From Burkholderiales bacterium (GTDB lineage Bacteria > Pseudomonadota > Gammaproteobacteria > Burkholderiales > SG8-39), in the NCBI GenBank assembly GCA_020848075.1, contig JADLAV010000040.1, positions 1 to 64,000 on the forward strand: a DNA stretch of 64,000 bases. The letters run 5' to 3'. How positions within the stretch are numbered: the stretch's first letter is position 1; every line of letters begins with the position of its first letter. The notes below the pieces were generated by a model, which searched no databases, was not told where the DNA came from, and saw only the letters and a program-made list of their open reading frames with translations. This document shows positions 35,176 through 45,965 of the stretch, piece after piece. A program made the position numbers and the translations under genes.

Positions 35176-36021
35176 ATGCCGGTCGTCCAACCGATCGCGG
35201 CGCGAGCGGACTTCCCCGTTGGCAATGCGCGCTGTGTCGTGCGCACGAATCGCGCCGTGAACGACCGCTACCGGCACCTCGTGCTCGAGGCGCCGCCGGC
35301 GCTCTGCGGCGCGACGCCGGGGCAGTTCTTCCACCTCCTCTGCCCGCCGGCGGCCGGGAACGATCCGTTCCTGCGCCGCCCGATGAGCGTGTATCGCATC
35401 GCCCCGGACGAGCACGCGATCGAGTTTCTCTACAACGTGGTCGGCGCGGGCACGCGATCCCTCGCAGCGCTCGCGGCCGGGGACACGCTGAGCGTGATGG
35501 GTCCGCTCGGCATCGGCTTCACGATCGGAGCGGCGTACCGGCACATCCTGATGGTGGCGCGCGGCGTGGGGCTCGCGACCATGGCGCCGGTCGTGCCGTG
35601 GGCGCGCCGGCGCGGCATCCGGGTGACGGCGGTCCTGTCGGCGCGCTCCCCCGCGGACCTCATGGCGCGCGAGTTCACGCAACGCGAGGACGTTCGCGTG
35701 CACCCGGTGTTCGACCAGGACGGCTCCTCGGAGGTCGCACGCGTGGAAACGCTGCTGCGCGCGATCCTCGCGGAGGACCGCCCGGACACCATGTTCACCT
35801 GCGGCTCGAATCGGTTGATGGCGCTCTTGCAGAGGCTCGGCCTCGAGTACGACGTGCCCGGCGAGATCGCACTCGAGCAGCAGATGGCCTGCGCGCTCGG
35901 CGTGTGCCTGTGCTGCGTCCGCCCGATCAAGGCGGCAGGCGAGATCGTGCACAAGCGCGTGTGCTGCGAAGGCCCGGTGTTCGACCTGCAGCAGGTCGCC
36001 GGCACCTGGCGCCACGGCTGA
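35176..36021 (+). CDS. PyrK-like electron transfer subunit (FAD, 2Fe-2S)
   Basis: A 281-residue ferredoxin-reductase-type protein. An N-terminal FAD-binding barrel is at about 15-105 (RRPMSVYRIA). The NAD-binding half at about 110-215 has RHILMVARGVGLATMAPV. The C-terminal 2Fe-2S cysteines are in C-x4-C-x2-C (CALGVCLCC) and a later Cys in VCCEGPVF, as in PyrK. It would carry electrons between NAD(H) and the adjacent dihydroorotate dehydrogenase type 1B. ATG 35176 with GGAGG upstream; 22 bp after dctM and 19 bp before the PyrD-like gene. Confidence 0.85.
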   Translation: MPVVQPIAARADFPVGNARCVVRTNRAVNDRYRHLVLEAPPALCGATPGQFFHLLCPPAAGNDPFLRRPMSVYRIAPDEHAIEFLYNVVGAGTRSLAALAAGDTLSVMGPLGIGFTIGAAYRHILMVARGVGLATMAPVVPWARRRGIRVTAVLSARSPADLMAREFTQREDVRVHPVFDQDGSSEVARVETLLRAILAEDRPDTMFTCGSNRLMALLQRLGLEYDVPGEIALEQQMACALGVCLCCVRPIKAAGEIVHKRVCCEGPVFDLQQVAGTWRHG

Positions 36022-36040
36022 GCGCAAGGGGGAAGCGGGG

Positions 36041-36964
36041 ATGGTCGACCTGTCCGTGCGCGTCGGAACGCTCGCACTCGAGAACCCGGTCATGCCGGCG
36101 TCCGGGTGCTTTTCCCACGAGTTCGGCCAGGTCTTCGATCTCGACCGGCTGGGCGCGCTCGTCACCAAGAGCGTGACGCCGAAGCTGCGGAAGGGCAACG
36201 CTATTCCGCGCGTCGCCGAGGTATCCCACGGCATGCTGAACTCGATCGGCATTCCGAGCAAGGGCATCCCGCACTTCGTGAACGAGGTCGTGCCGCTCTA
36301 TGCGTCGCATTCGCCGCCGCTCGTCGCGAGCGTCTCGGCCGATACCGTCGCGGAGTTCGCCGACGCGGCGGCGGCGCTCAGCGTTCCCGGCGTCGCGGCG
36401 ATCGAGGCCAACATCTCTTGTCCGAACCTGGAGGCCGACGGGCATGCATTCGCCATGACCCCGGACACGACTCATGCCGCGGTGTCCGCGATCAGGCAGA
36501 GAACCTCGCTCCCGCTATGGGCGAAGCTCACGCCCAACACCGGCGACATCAAGGCCGTCGCGCGCGCCGCCGAGACGGCGGGGGCCGACGCGATCGTCGT
36601 CGCCAACACGATCCTCGGGATGTCGATCAACTTGAACACCTTCCGTCCGACGCTCGGCAACGTGATGGGCGGACTTTCGGGTCCGGCGATCAAGCCGATC
36701 GCATTGCGGATGGTCTTCCAATGTGCCGAGGTCGTGGCCATCCCGATCATCGGGTGCGGGGGCATCTCCACGGGGGAGGACGTGGTCGAGTTCATGCTCG
36801 CCGGTGCGACCGCCGTGCAGGTGGGCACCGCCTCGTTCATCCACGCCGACGCCATGATCCGCATCCTGGCGGAGCTGCAGGCCTTCTGCGAGGCGCGCGG
36901 CATCGCGCGGGTCGCCGAGCTCGTCCACAAGGCGCGCGTGGAGCACGAGCCGATCGAGTGGTAG
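36041..36964 (+). CDS. Dihydroorotate dehydrogenase type 1B-like (PyrD)
   Basis: A 307-residue FMN protein. PVMPASGCFSHEFG, GMLNSIGIPSKGI, EANISCPN with the type 1 catalytic Cys, KLTPNTGDI, GGLSGPAIKPIAL and GCGGISTGEDVVEFM match class 1B enzymes. With PyrK it interconverts dihydroorotate and orotate using NAD+. Betaproteobacteria generally use the quinone-linked class 2 enzyme for biosynthesis, so this copy may serve catabolism or salvage; this is inference. It could also act on related dihydropyrimidines. ATG at 36041; the next gene follows directly. Confidence 0.82.
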   Translation: MVDLSVRVGTLALENPVMPASGCFSHEFGQVFDLDRLGALVTKSVTPKLRKGNAIPRVAEVSHGMLNSIGIPSKGIPHFVNEVVPLYASHSPPLVASVSADTVAEFADAAAALSVPGVAAIEANISCPNLEADGHAFAMTPDTTHAAVSAIRQRTSLPLWAKLTPNTGDIKAVARAAETAGADAIVVANTILGMSINLNTFRPTLGNVMGGLSGPAIKPIALRMVFQCAEVVAIPIIGCGGISTGEDVVEFMLAGATAVQVGTASFIHADAMIRILAELQAFCEARGIARVAELVHKARVEHEPIEW

Positions 36965-38239
36965 GTGGACATGGGCACCGTCCAGGGCTTTGACGCAGCC
37001 TACGCCCGGCTCGCGGGGGCGCTTTTCGAGCAAGTCAGGGCGCTCAGCCGCGACGGCTCCGGCGTCACTCGCGCGTCCTACGGCGACGTGGAAACGCGCG
37101 TCCTCGCTCATCTGGCGCGCACCGCGGCTGCCGAAGGGATCGCGACTTCGTACGACGCGGCCGGCAATCTTTGGATGACGGTCTCGGGGAGGGACCGGAG
37201 CCGCCCGGCCGTCGTCGCGGGCTCGCACGCCGACTCGGTGCCGCGGGGCGGCAACTACGACGGCCTCGCCGGGATCGTCGCCGGCCTCGTCTGCGCGATC
37301 CGCATGTGCCGCGAGCGCGTGCCGCCCGAGCGCCCTTTCACGACCGTGGCGTTCCGCGGGGAGGAAAGTGCCTGGTTCGGGAAGCCCTACCTCGGGTCGG
37401 CGGCGCTGCTGGGCAAGCTCACCGACAAGGATCTCGCCCTCCAGCACCGGGACACCGGCTATCCGCTGATGTTCTACATGCGCGAGGCGGGTGCGGACAC
37501 TCAGCGGGTGCTCCGCGGCGAGCCGCTCGTCGACCTGCGCTCGATCGCCGCCTATCTCGAGCTCCACATCGAGCAGGGTCCGGTGCTCGAGGATGCCGGC
37601 CGTCCGATCGGCATCGTCACCGGGATCCGCGGCAACTTCCGCTATCGTACGATCCGCTGCCTCGGAACGGCAGGTCACTCGGGAGCAGTCCCGAAGCGCA
37701 TGCGTCAGGACGCGGTGTTCGCCGTCGCCGACCTCCTGTCGCGGATCGAGGAAGCCTGGGACGAGTGGCTGCTCGGCGGCCACGACCTGGTCGTGACGAG
37801 CGGCGTGCTCCACACCAATGCCGACACGCACGCGCCCTCGATCATTCCGGGCGAGGTCTGGTTCAGCCTCGAGGCGCGCAGCCGGTCACAGGAAACCCTG
37901 GACGGGTTCCGGCGGGCGATCGCCGCCGAATGCGATGCCATCGGCGAGGCGCGCGGCGTGCGGTTCGAGTTCGACGAGCCGATTCTCTCGGCCCCGGCGA
38001 CGATGGATGGCGCTCTCGTCGAGCGGCACGCGCGCATGTGCGCCGAGCGCGGGATCGGGTACATGCGGATTCCGAGCGGCGCCGGGCACGACGCCGCGCT
38101 CTTCGCCAACGCCGGCATTCCCGCGGCGATGATCTTCGTTCGCAACCAGCACGGCTCTCACAATCCGGACGAGGCCATGCTGATCGACGACTTCATGCTC
38201 GGCACCGGCCTCCTCTACGAGGCGGCGCTCGCCATCTGA
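36965..38239 (+). CDS. M20-family N-carbamoyl-amino-acid/allantoate amidohydrolase
   Basis: A 424-residue zinc hydrolase of the HyuC/AllC/beta-ureidopropionase group. Metal ligands appear in GSHADSVPRGGNYDG, FRGEESAWFG (Glu-Glu) and LELHIEQGP. The lid domain has GTAGHSGAVP, and SGAGHDA and HGSHNPDEA complete the site. It hydrolyses N-carbamoyl amino acids to amino acid, CO2 and ammonia. Beside PyrKD and a TRAP system, N-carbamoyl-aspartate or a ureido acid is the best substrate guess. The frame can start at GTG 36965, right after the PyrD stop, or ATG 36971. Confidence 0.85.
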   Translation: MDMGTVQGFDAAYARLAGALFEQVRALSRDGSGVTRASYGDVETRVLAHLARTAAAEGIATSYDAAGNLWMTVSGRDRSRPAVVAGSHADSVPRGGNYDGLAGIVAGLVCAIRMCRERVPPERPFTTVAFRGEESAWFGKPYLGSAALLGKLTDKDLALQHRDTGYPLMFYMREAGADTQRVLRGEPLVDLRSIAAYLELHIEQGPVLEDAGRPIGIVTGIRGNFRYRTIRCLGTAGHSGAVPKRMRQDAVFAVADLLSRIEEAWDEWLLGGHDLVVTSGVLHTNADTHAPSIIPGEVWFSLEARSRSQETLDGFRRAIAAECDAIGEARGVRFEFDEPILSAPATMDGALVERHARMCAERGIGYMRIPSGAGHDAALFANAGIPAAMIFVRNQHGSHNPDEAMLIDDFMLGTGLLYEAALAI

Positions 38240-38308
38240 TCCGCGGCCGCGACGGAAGTACGGCACGGAAGCACGGCATGCGGTCGCGCGGCGCGCCCGG
38301 AACCGCGC

Positions 38309-38872
38309 TCAGACGAATCCCGGGCCCTGCAGCTGCTCTTGCAGCTCCTTCTGCTTGTCGAGGTAGCTCACCAGCTTCGAGCTCGTCTGCCGCAGGCGCT
38401 GCGAGAGCATCAGGACGAGCTCCATCAGGATCTTGGCGCCGAGGATCGGCTGCTCGAGGATGATGCGCGCGAGGGCCTCGCGCGTGAGCACCGCGATGAG
38501 CGTCTGGTCGGTGGCGACGCAGGTCGCGAACCGCGGCTCGCCGTCGATCATCGACATCTCGCCGAGCGACTTGCCTTCCTCCACCGCGGCGATCAGCCGC
38601 GGGGCGTTCCAGCGATCCTGCTTGAACACTTCGATGCGCCCCTCGAGCACGATCATCATGAAGTCGCCCGCCTCGCCCTCGCGGATGATCTCCTGGCCGG
38701 CCTCCGCGCGGTAGGTCCGCATGAAGTGCGCCATGAGCCGGATCTCCGCGAGGCTGAAGTTCTCGAAGAGCGGCGCGTAGTTGATCATGCCGTGCAGCTT
38801 TCCGGCGAACTGGGTCGCGTCGCCGAGGTACTCCAGCTGCGGCAGTCTGGTGTCTTCGATCGTCTCGGCCAT
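38309..38872 (-). CDS. Cyclic nucleotide-binding domain protein without DNA-binding domain
   Basis: A 187-residue protein. A cNMP-binding barrel at about 40-150 has AEAGQEIIREGEAGDFMMIVLEGRIEV and GEMSMIDGEPRFATCVA (phosphate-binding cassette with Arg). A C-terminal helix (about 150-187) with KLVSYLDKQKELQEQLQ looks like a coiled coil. No helix-turn-helix follows, so unlike Crp/Fnr it probably regulates a partner protein. ATG 38872. It stands alone between the TRAP operon end and aroG. Confidence 0.78.
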   Translation of the reverse strand: MAETIEDTRLPQLEYLGDATQFAGKLHGMINYAPLFENFSLAEIRLMAHFMRTYRAEAGQEIIREGEAGDFMMIVLEGRIEVFKQDRWNAPRLIAAVEEGKSLGEMSMIDGEPRFATCVATDQTLIAVLTREALARIILEQPILGAKILMELVLMLSQRLRQTSSKLVSYLDKQKELQEQLQGPGFV

Positions 38873-39030
38873 CGGGATGCCGTTCAGCGTCGGCTGCGGT
38901 GCCGACAGATTACGTCAAAGCGGCGATCCGGGGCAAACCGGCCCGCGATACCGGATGAAATACGCCACACCCCCAACGGGGGGCACGCGCACGTCGACGC
39001 GGTTCGCGCCGCTCGCGGGCAGCAGGCGCG

Positions 39031-40122
39031 CTATTCGGCGCCTTCCTGGCGAACGAGCCGGCGCGCTCGCACCGCCTCGGCAAGCCGGTGCAGGAGAGGC
39101 ACCGTCTCCTCCCAGCCGAGACACGCGTCGGTGATGCTCTGGCCGTACGCGAGCTCGCGGTCGGCCGCCAGATCCTGACGACCCGCCACCAGATGCGACT
39201 CGATCATCACGCCGATGATTCGCTCCTCGCCGGCCGCGATCTGGGACGCAACGTCCGCCCCGACCTCGATCTGCCGCCGGTAGTCCTTGCGGCTATTGCC
39301 GTGCGAGAGATCGATCATCAGGCGCTGCGCCAGCCCCGCCTCGGCAAGCGCCCTGCATGCCGCATCGACGCTCGCCGCGTCGTGGTTCGGCTGGGCGCCC
39401 CCGCGCAGGATGACGTGGCAGTCTTCGTTGCCGTTCGTCGAGACGATCGCCGAGTGGCCGCCCTTGGTGACCGACAGGAAATGATGCGGCGATTGCGCCG
39501 CCTTGATCGCGTCCACCGCGACCCGCACGTTCCCGTCGGTCCCGTTCTTGAATCCCACCGGACACGAGAGGCCCGATGCGAGCTCGCGGTGCACCTGGCT
39601 CTCGGTCGTGCGCGCCCCGATCGCGCCCCAGCTGATGAGGTCCGCGTAGTACTGGGGCGAGATCATGTCGAGGTACTCGGTGCCGCATGGCATGCCGAGC
39701 TGGTTCAGCTCCCACAGGAGCTTGCGCGCGATCCGCAGGCCCTTGTTGATCTGGAAGCTGCCGTCGAGGTTCGGGTCGTTGATGAGGCCCTTCCATCCGA
39801 CCGTGGTGCGCGGCTTCTCGAAGTACACCCGCATGACGATCACGAGATCCTGCTCGAGCTCGCGCCGAGTCTCGAGCAGCAGGCGCGCGTACTCCATGGC
39901 CGCGCGCACGTCGTGGATCGAGCATGGCCCCACGATCGCGAGCAGGCGGTCGTCTGCGCCGTGCAGGATGCGGTGGATTGCGTTGCGCGTGTTGAATGCG
40001 AGCGCCTCGGTCGCGGGCGTCGTGGGGAACTCCCGCAGCAGGTGCGCCGGCGGTGCGAGCTCCTTGATCTCGCGGATGCGAACGTCATCGACCCGGTAGG
40101 CGGGCTGCGGGTCGTCGTTCAT
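39031..40122 (-). CDS. aroG: 3-deoxy-7-phosphoheptulonate synthase (class I)
   Basis: A 363-residue DAHP synthase, the first step of the shikimate pathway (PEP plus erythrose 4-phosphate). Nearly full-length similarity to AroG/AroF/AroH: VGPCSIHD, RVYFEKPRTTVGWKGLINDP, SWGAIGARTTESQVHRELAS, GFKNGTDG, MIDLSHGNS, GVMIESHLV and SITDACLGWE. I chose ATG 40122 (MNDDPQPAYRVDDVRIREIK) by comparison with E. coli AroG; ATG 40155 and 40167 are upstream alternatives. A TAGAAT -10-like box lies on the minus strand near 40208. Which aromatic amino acid inhibits it cannot be told. Confidence 0.93.
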   Translation of the reverse strand: MNDDPQPAYRVDDVRIREIKELAPPAHLLREFPTTPATEALAFNTRNAIHRILHGADDRLLAIVGPCSIHDVRAAMEYARLLLETRRELEQDLVIVMRVYFEKPRTTVGWKGLINDPNLDGSFQINKGLRIARKLLWELNQLGMPCGTEYLDMISPQYYADLISWGAIGARTTESQVHRELASGLSCPVGFKNGTDGNVRVAVDAIKAAQSPHHFLSVTKGGHSAIVSTNGNEDCHVILRGGAQPNHDAASVDAACRALAEAGLAQRLMIDLSHGNSRKDYRRQIEVGADVASQIAAGEERIIGVMIESHLVAGRQDLAADRELAYGQSITDACLGWEETVPLLHRLAEAVRARRLVRQEGAE

Positions 40123-40232
40123 CGCGACGGGACGCGCTTTTCCGGAATGGGGCATGACCTGGAGCAAGCTCTCAGTGCGAGAAGTGCCGTGAAGACGATT
40201 TCATTCTAGCCGAACGGCCGCCGCGGGCGCCG

Positions 40233-42848
40233 TCAGAGCCGCTGCTCGACCCAGTTCTTCACCGAGCCGAGCGCGCCGGGGACCTTGGCCGGCTCGGTGC
40301 CCCCCGCCTGCGCCATGTCGGGCCGCCCGCCGCCCTTGCCGCCCACCTGCTGGGCGACGAAATTGACCAGATCGCCCGCCTTCACCTTCGCGGCGATATC
40401 GGGGGTGACGCCGGCGATCAGGCTCACCCGCGCGCCGTCGCTCGCAGCCAGGACGATGGCCGCGGTCTTCAGCCTGTCTTTCAGCTTGTCCATGGTCTCG
40501 CGCAGGGTCTTGGCGTCCGCGCCTTCGATCGCGGCCGCGAGCACCTTCACGCCCTTGACCTCCTCTGCCCGTGCGACGAGCTCATCGCCCTGGGAGGCCA
40601 CCATCTTCGACTTCAGCCGGGCGAGCTCCTTCTCGAGGGCCTTCACGTTCTCCAGCACCTGCTGGATCTTGGCGGTGACCTCCGCCGGCGGGGCCTTGAG
40701 CGCGGCCGCAGCCTCGGCGAGCTTGGACTCCTGCGCCTGCACTGCCGCGAGCGCGCCATCGGCCGTCACCGCTTCGACACGGCGAATCCCCGCAGCAACG
40801 CCGGTCTCCGACACGATCTTGAAGAACCCGATGTCGCCGGTGCGACGCACATGCGTGCCGCCACAGAGCTCGGTCGAGAAATCGCCCATCTGCAGAACCC
40901 GCACCTCGTCGCCATACTTGTCGCCGAAGAACGCCAGCGCGCCGGCACGGATCGCGTCGTCGAACTTCATGATCCGCACGGTCACCTCGACGTTGCGGCG
41001 GATCTCGCGGTTGACCAGCGCTTCGACCTCGCGGATCTCCTCCGCGCTCATCGGGGCGTTGTGCGCGAAGTCGAACCGGGTGCGCTCGGAGTCGACGAGC
41101 GAGCCCTTCTGCTGCACGTGCGGGCCGAGGACCCTGCGCAGGGCGGCATGCATCAGGTGCGTGGCCGAGTGGTTCCACGCCGCGCGCGCGCGCGCGACCT
41201 CGTCCACGCGCGCCTTCACGCGGTCGCCGACCCGCAGCCTTCCGGTCCTGAGCCGGCCGTGATGCCCGAACACTTCGGCCTGGATCTTCTGCGTGTCGGC
41301 CACGAGGAAGGTCCCGCCAGCACCGGCGAGCTCTCCGCGATCGCCCACCTGGCCGCCGGACTCGGCATAGAACGGCGTGCGATCGAGCACCACTATGGCG
41401 GGCTCGCCGGACTCCAGTTCCTCGACCTGCGCGCCCTCCCGGTAGATCGCAACGACCGTTCCCTCGAGCGACAGCGTGTCGTAGCCCCGGAACTCGGTCG
41501 GTGTCCCCTGGTACTCCACCCCTGTCGCCATCCTGAACTTGGACGCGGCGCGCGCCTGCTCGCGCTGGCGCTCCATCGCCGCCTCGAACCCGGCATGGTC
41601 GATCATGATGCCGCGCTCGCGCGCGATGTCCGCAGTGAGGTCCACGGGAAAGCCGAACGTGTCGTAGAGCTGAAAGACGGTCTCCCCGTCGAGCATGCGA
41701 TCCTCGCGCGTCAGCGCGCCTTCCAGGACCTTCATGCCGTGCTCCAGCGTTTCGCCGAAGCGCTCCTCCTCCACGCGCAGCACCTGCGCGACGCGCTCCT
41801 GCGCCTTGGGGAGCTCCGGATACGCCGCGCCCATCACCTTGGAAAGATCCGCCACCAACCGGTGGAAGAACGGCCGCCTCTGGCCGAGCTTGTAGCCGTG
41901 GCGCAGCGCGCGGCGGATGATGCGCCGGAGCACGTACCCGCGGCCCTCGTTGCCGGGAATGACGCCATCGACGATCAGGAAGGCACAGGCGCGGATGTGA
42001 TCCGCGATCACCTTGAGCGAGTTCGCGGCGAGGTCGCGGGTGCCCGTCTCGCGCGCCGCCGCCCTGATCAGGTCCTGGAAGAGATCGATCTCGTAGTTGG
42101 AGTGCACGCCCTGGAGCACCGCCGCGATGCGCTCGAGGCCCATGCCGGTGTCGACCGATGGCTTCGGCAGCGGGTGCAGCTCGCCCGCCTCGTCGCGATT
42201 GAACTGCATGAACACGAGGTTCCAGATCTCTATGTAGCGGTCGCCGTCCGCCTCCGCCGTGCCGGGCGGCCCGCCCGCCACCTCGGGACCGTGATCCCAG
42301 AAGATCTCCGAGCACGGGCCGCACGGGCCGGTGTCGCCCATCTGCCAGAAGTTGTCGCTCTGGTAGCGGCCCGCACCGGGCTTGTCCCCGATGCGCGCGA
42401 TCCGGTTCGCCGGAATGCCGATCTCCCTCGTCCAGAGGTCGTAGGCTTCATCGTCGGTCTCGTAGACGGTGATCCACATGCGCTCGCCGGGCAGCCCCCA
42501 CTCCTTGGTGAGCAGGTCCCACGCGAATCGGATCGCGTCGCGCTTGAAGTAGTCGCCGAAGCTGAAGTTGCCGAGCATCTCGAAGAACGTGTGGTGGCGC
42601 GCGGTGTACCCCACGTTCTCGAGATCGTTGTGCTTGCCGCCCGCGCGCAGGCTGCGCTGCGCGGTCACGGCGCGCTTGTACGAGCGCGTCTCGCGGCCGA
42701 GAAACACGTCCTTGAACTGGACCATCCCCGAGTTGGTGAAGAGCAGCGTGGGATCGTTCGCCGGGACGAGGGGGCTGGAGGCGACGACCGTGTGGCCGCG
42801 CCTCGCGAAGAAGTCGAGAAAGCTCGAGCGGATATCGGCGGATCTCAT
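40233..42848 (-). CDS. alaS: Alanine--tRNA ligase
   Basis: An 871-residue class II synthetase, normal length. The catalytic core is at about 1-250 ([30 protein letters not shown]). The editing domain has [16 protein letters not shown] (HxxxH zinc site) and [14 protein letters not shown] (Cys/His). The C-Ala domain ends with [19 protein letters not shown] at 42848. It lies 187 bp downstream of recX on the same strand, a frequent arrangement in proteobacteria. Confidence 0.97.
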   Translation of the reverse strand: MRSADIRSSFLDFFARRGHTVVASSPLVPANDPTLLFTNSGMVQFKDVFLGRETRSYKRAVTAQRSLRAGGKHNDLENVGYTARHHTFFEMLGNFSFGDYFKRDAIRFAWDLLTKEWGLPGERMWITVYETDDEAYDLWTREIGIPANRIARIGDKPGAGRYQSDNFWQMGDTGPCGPCSEIFWDHGPEVAGGPPGTAEADGDRYIEIWNLVFMQFNRDEAGELHPLPKPSVDTGMGLERIAAVLQGVHSNYEIDLFQDLIRAAARETGTRDLAANSLKVIADHIRACAFLIVDGVIPGNEGRGYVLRRIIRRALRHGYKLGQRRPFFHRLVADLSKVMGAAYPELPKAQERVAQVLRVEEERFGETLEHGMKVLEGALTREDRMLDGETVFQLYDTFGFPVDLTADIARERGIMIDHAGFEAAMERQREQARAASKFRMATGVEYQGTPTEFRGYDTLSLEGTVVAIYREGAQVEELESGEPAIVVLDRTPFYAESGGQVGDRGELAGAGGTFLVADTQKIQAEVFGHHGRLRTGRLRVGDRVKARVDEVARARAAWNHSATHLMHAALRRVLGPHVQQKGSLVDSERTRFDFAHNAPMSAEEIREVEALVNREIRRNVEVTVRIMKFDDAIRAGALAFFGDKYGDEVRVLQMGDFSTELCGGTHVRRTGDIGFFKIVSETGVAAGIRRVEAVTADGALAAVQAQESKLAEAAAALKAPPAEVTAKIQQVLENVKALEKELARLKSKMVASQGDELVARAEEVKGVKVLAAAIEGADAKTLRETMDKLKDRLKTAAIVLAASDGARVSLIAGVTPDIAAKVKAGDLVNFVAQQVGGKGGGRPDMAQAGGTEPAKVPGALGSVKNWVEQRL

Positions 42849-43035
42849 GGCCCCGGGGGTCCGACGCGCGGAGCGCGCTTCAAATCACTGAAAGAACGTG
42901 ATTTTCGCCGGAATCCAGGGCGGATGCAAATGCGTCCGCCGGGTCGGCTGCCGGGGGCCGCGCAGGCCTGAACCAGCACTCCACCACGCGGCGAGTCGCT
43001 CCGCTCGCCCTGCCCGCACCGCCGATCGGATCTTT

Positions 43036-43488
43036 CTAGCCTGCGTCGTCCAGCCCGCGGACGACGCGTCGAATGACCTCGAACGAGAATCCGCGCGCCT
43101 GCAGGAAGCGCGCCTGCCGCGCGCGGTCCGCGGCATTGCCGGCAGGCGCGCCGAAGCGCTTCTGCCAAACCGCGCGCGCGCGGTCCAGCTCGCTTGCCTT
43201 CAGATCGCGCTCGAGGCTCTGGAGCGCCGGCGCCGCGATGCCCTTGTCGCGGAGCTCGCGCACGACCCGCGCCGCGCCGAACTTCCGCGCCAGGACTTCG
43301 CTGCGCGCCGAGACATAGCGGCCGTCGGAGAGCAATTTGCGCCGGGCGAGCTCGTCGAGCAGCGCCTCCACCTCGGCGTCCGACTCAGCGTGGTGGGCGA
43401 GCTTGCGGGCGAGCTCCGCGCGGGAGTGCTCGCGTCGCGCCAGCAGCGCAATCGCCCGCTCACGCAGCGTCGGGTTCGAGCGCGCCAC
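43036..43488 (-). CDS. recX: Regulatory protein RecX
   Basis: A 150-residue RecA modulator made of three-helix repeats: RERAIALLARREHSRAEL, ALLDELARRKLLSDGRYVSA, FGAARVVRELRDKGI. RecX inhibits RecA filament growth. GTG start at 43488; it begins 13 bp after the recA stop, so it is cotranscribed with recA. Confidence 0.92.
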   Translation of the reverse strand: MARSNPTLRERAIALLARREHSRAELARKLAHHAESDAEVEALLDELARRKLLSDGRYVSARSEVLARKFGAARVVRELRDKGIAAPALQSLERDLKASELDRARAVWQKRFGAPAGNAADRARQARFLQARGFSFEVIRRVVRGLDDAG

Positions 43489-43501
43489 GCCCGTGGCGCC
43501 T

Positions 43502-44554
<1,053 letters not shown>

Positions 44555-44873
44555 GGCTATTCTCCCATATGCGCTGGTCGCGGCAGAAATCTCCTTTTCG
44601 GCGCGGCCGTCATGTCGCCGACGCCGACGGACGTTCCCACCGCCGCATGGGCGCGTCCCTCACTCGATCTGTCGCGAGCGTAGCGGCCGTAGTGGCTCAG
44701 GACGTGAGCCCGCACGGTGCGGACCATGCGGGCACGGACCGCGTCGGCTCTGACCTGGCGATTTATACAGTATCGGGATGCCCGGCGCAACCGCGCCGGC
44801 GCCTCCCGGGGCTCCGCGCGAAGGCGCGGGGGCAGGATCCTGACAGGAAGCGAGCGGAAATCCCGTCCGGCGG
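44555..44873. other. recA leader and amrS-recA spacer
   Basis: These 319 bp hold the recA promoter/LexA box, a long 5' leader, and a hairpin CCGCGC/GCGCGG with a four-base loop (44814-44829) that could end amrS transcription, though no T-run follows. I see no gene here. Confidence 0.5.
44755..44790 (-). promoter_or_regulatory. recA promoter overlapped by a LexA (SOS) box
   Basis: On the minus strand TTGCGC (44790-44785) and TATAAA (44767-44762) are exactly 17 bp apart. The -10 lies inside CTGTATAAATCGCCAG (44770-44755), which fits CTGT-N8-ACAG with one mismatch (CCAG). This is the layout of an SOS promoter. Transcription would start near 44755, leaving a leader of about 200 nt before the recA ATG. 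Confidence 0.75.
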
Positions 44874-45965
44874 TCAGGTCGTGAGGAAGCTCGCCAGTCG
44901 GACGGGCACGCGCCGCGGGCCGAATGCGTGATCGAACCGCCCGAAGCGGCCGGCGAGCGCGCCCCCGCACTCCTGGCAGCGCCCGGCATCGTCGATCCGG
45001 TAGTTCAGGATCCGGTGCCAGTCGCGCACGATGACCCCGTTGCCGCAGTGGGGACAAAAGGTGGTGCCGCCCTCGGGATCGTGAACATTGCCCGTATACA
45101 CGTAGCGCAGGCCGTGCGCCGTCGCGATCCGCCGGGCGCGCGTCAGGGTCGCGGACGGCGTGGGGCTCATCTCGTTCATCTTGTAATCCGGATGAAACGC
45201 CGTGAAATGCAGCGGCACCTCCGGACCGAGCTCCCGCGCGATCCAGCGCGAAAGCGCCTCCAGCTCGCCGTCGCTGTCGTTGAGGCCGGGAATGAGCAGC
45301 GTGGTGATCTCGAACCAGACGTCGGTCTCGTGCTTCAGATAGACGAGGGTGTCGAGGATCGGCGCAAGGCGCGCCCCGCAGAGCTTAGAGTAGAAGTCGT
45401 CGGTGAATGCCTTCAGGTCGACGTTCGCCGCGTCCATCTTCGCGAAGAACTCCGCTCGGGGTGTCGCATGGATGTAGCCGGCCGTAACGGCGACGGTCTG
45501 GACGCCGCGCGCATGGCAGGCATCGGCCACGTCCAGCGCATACTCGGCGAAGATCACCGGATCGTTGTACGTGAACGCGACGCTCTTGCACTCGAGCTCC
45601 GCCGCGGCCTGCGCGATCCGCTTGGGGCTCGCGGCGTCCGCGAGCGTATCCATCTCGCGCGACTTGGAGATGTCCCAGTTCTGGCAGAACTTGCACGCAA
45701 GGTTGCAGCCCGCAGTGCCGAACGACAGGACCGACGAGCCGGGATAGAAGTGGTTCAGCGGCTTCTTCTCGATCGGGTCGACGCAGAAGCCCGACGACCG
45801 CCCGTAGGTCGTCAGCACCATATCGCTCCCGACGCGCTGACGCACGAAGCATGCGCCGCGCTGGCCGTCGTGCAGGCGGCAGTCGCGCGGGCAGAGGTCG
45901 CACTGCATGCGACCGTCGTCCAGCATGTGCCACCACCGGCCTGCGTGCGGTCCGCTCATCGTCAT
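44874..45965 (-). CDS. amrS: AmmeMemoRadiSam system radical SAM protein
   Basis: A 363-residue radical SAM enzyme of the PflA-like AmrS group. The 4Fe-4S site is C87-x3-C91-x2-C94 (CNLACKFC). An N-terminal CDLCPRDCRLHDGQRGAC block holds four extra cysteines. A C-terminal zinc-ribbon-like pair is CPHCGNG and CQECGG. GTAGCNLACKFCQNWDISK and HFTAFHPDYKM are typical. The substrate is unknown. Its ATG overlaps the stop of the MEMO-AMMECR1 gene (ATGA), giving the AmmeMemoRadiSam set in two genes. Confidence 0.9.
   Translation of the reverse strand: MTMSGPHAGRWWHMLDDGRMQCDLCPRDCRLHDGQRGACFVRQRVGSDMVLTTYGRSSGFCVDPIEKKPLNHFYPGSSVLSFGTAGCNLACKFCQNWDISKSREMDTLADAASPKRIAQAAAELECKSVAFTYNDPVIFAEYALDVADACHARGVQTVAVTAGYIHATPRAEFFAKMDAANVDLKAFTDDFYSKLCGARLAPILDTLVYLKHETDVWFEITTLLIPGLNDSDGELEALSRWIARELGPEVPLHFTAFHPDYKMNEMSPTPSATLTRARRIATAHGLRYVYTGNVHDPEGGTTFCPHCGNGVIVRDWHRILNYRIDDAGRCQECGGALAGRFGRFDHAFGPRRVPVRLASFLTT

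Noticed and set aside
36041-36964. Dihydropyrimidine dehydrogenase subunit PreA
   Set aside because: The length (307 residues), NISCPN context and the PyrK-type neighbour fit dihydroorotate dehydrogenase 1B better; the C-terminal ferredoxin cysteines of PreA are absent.
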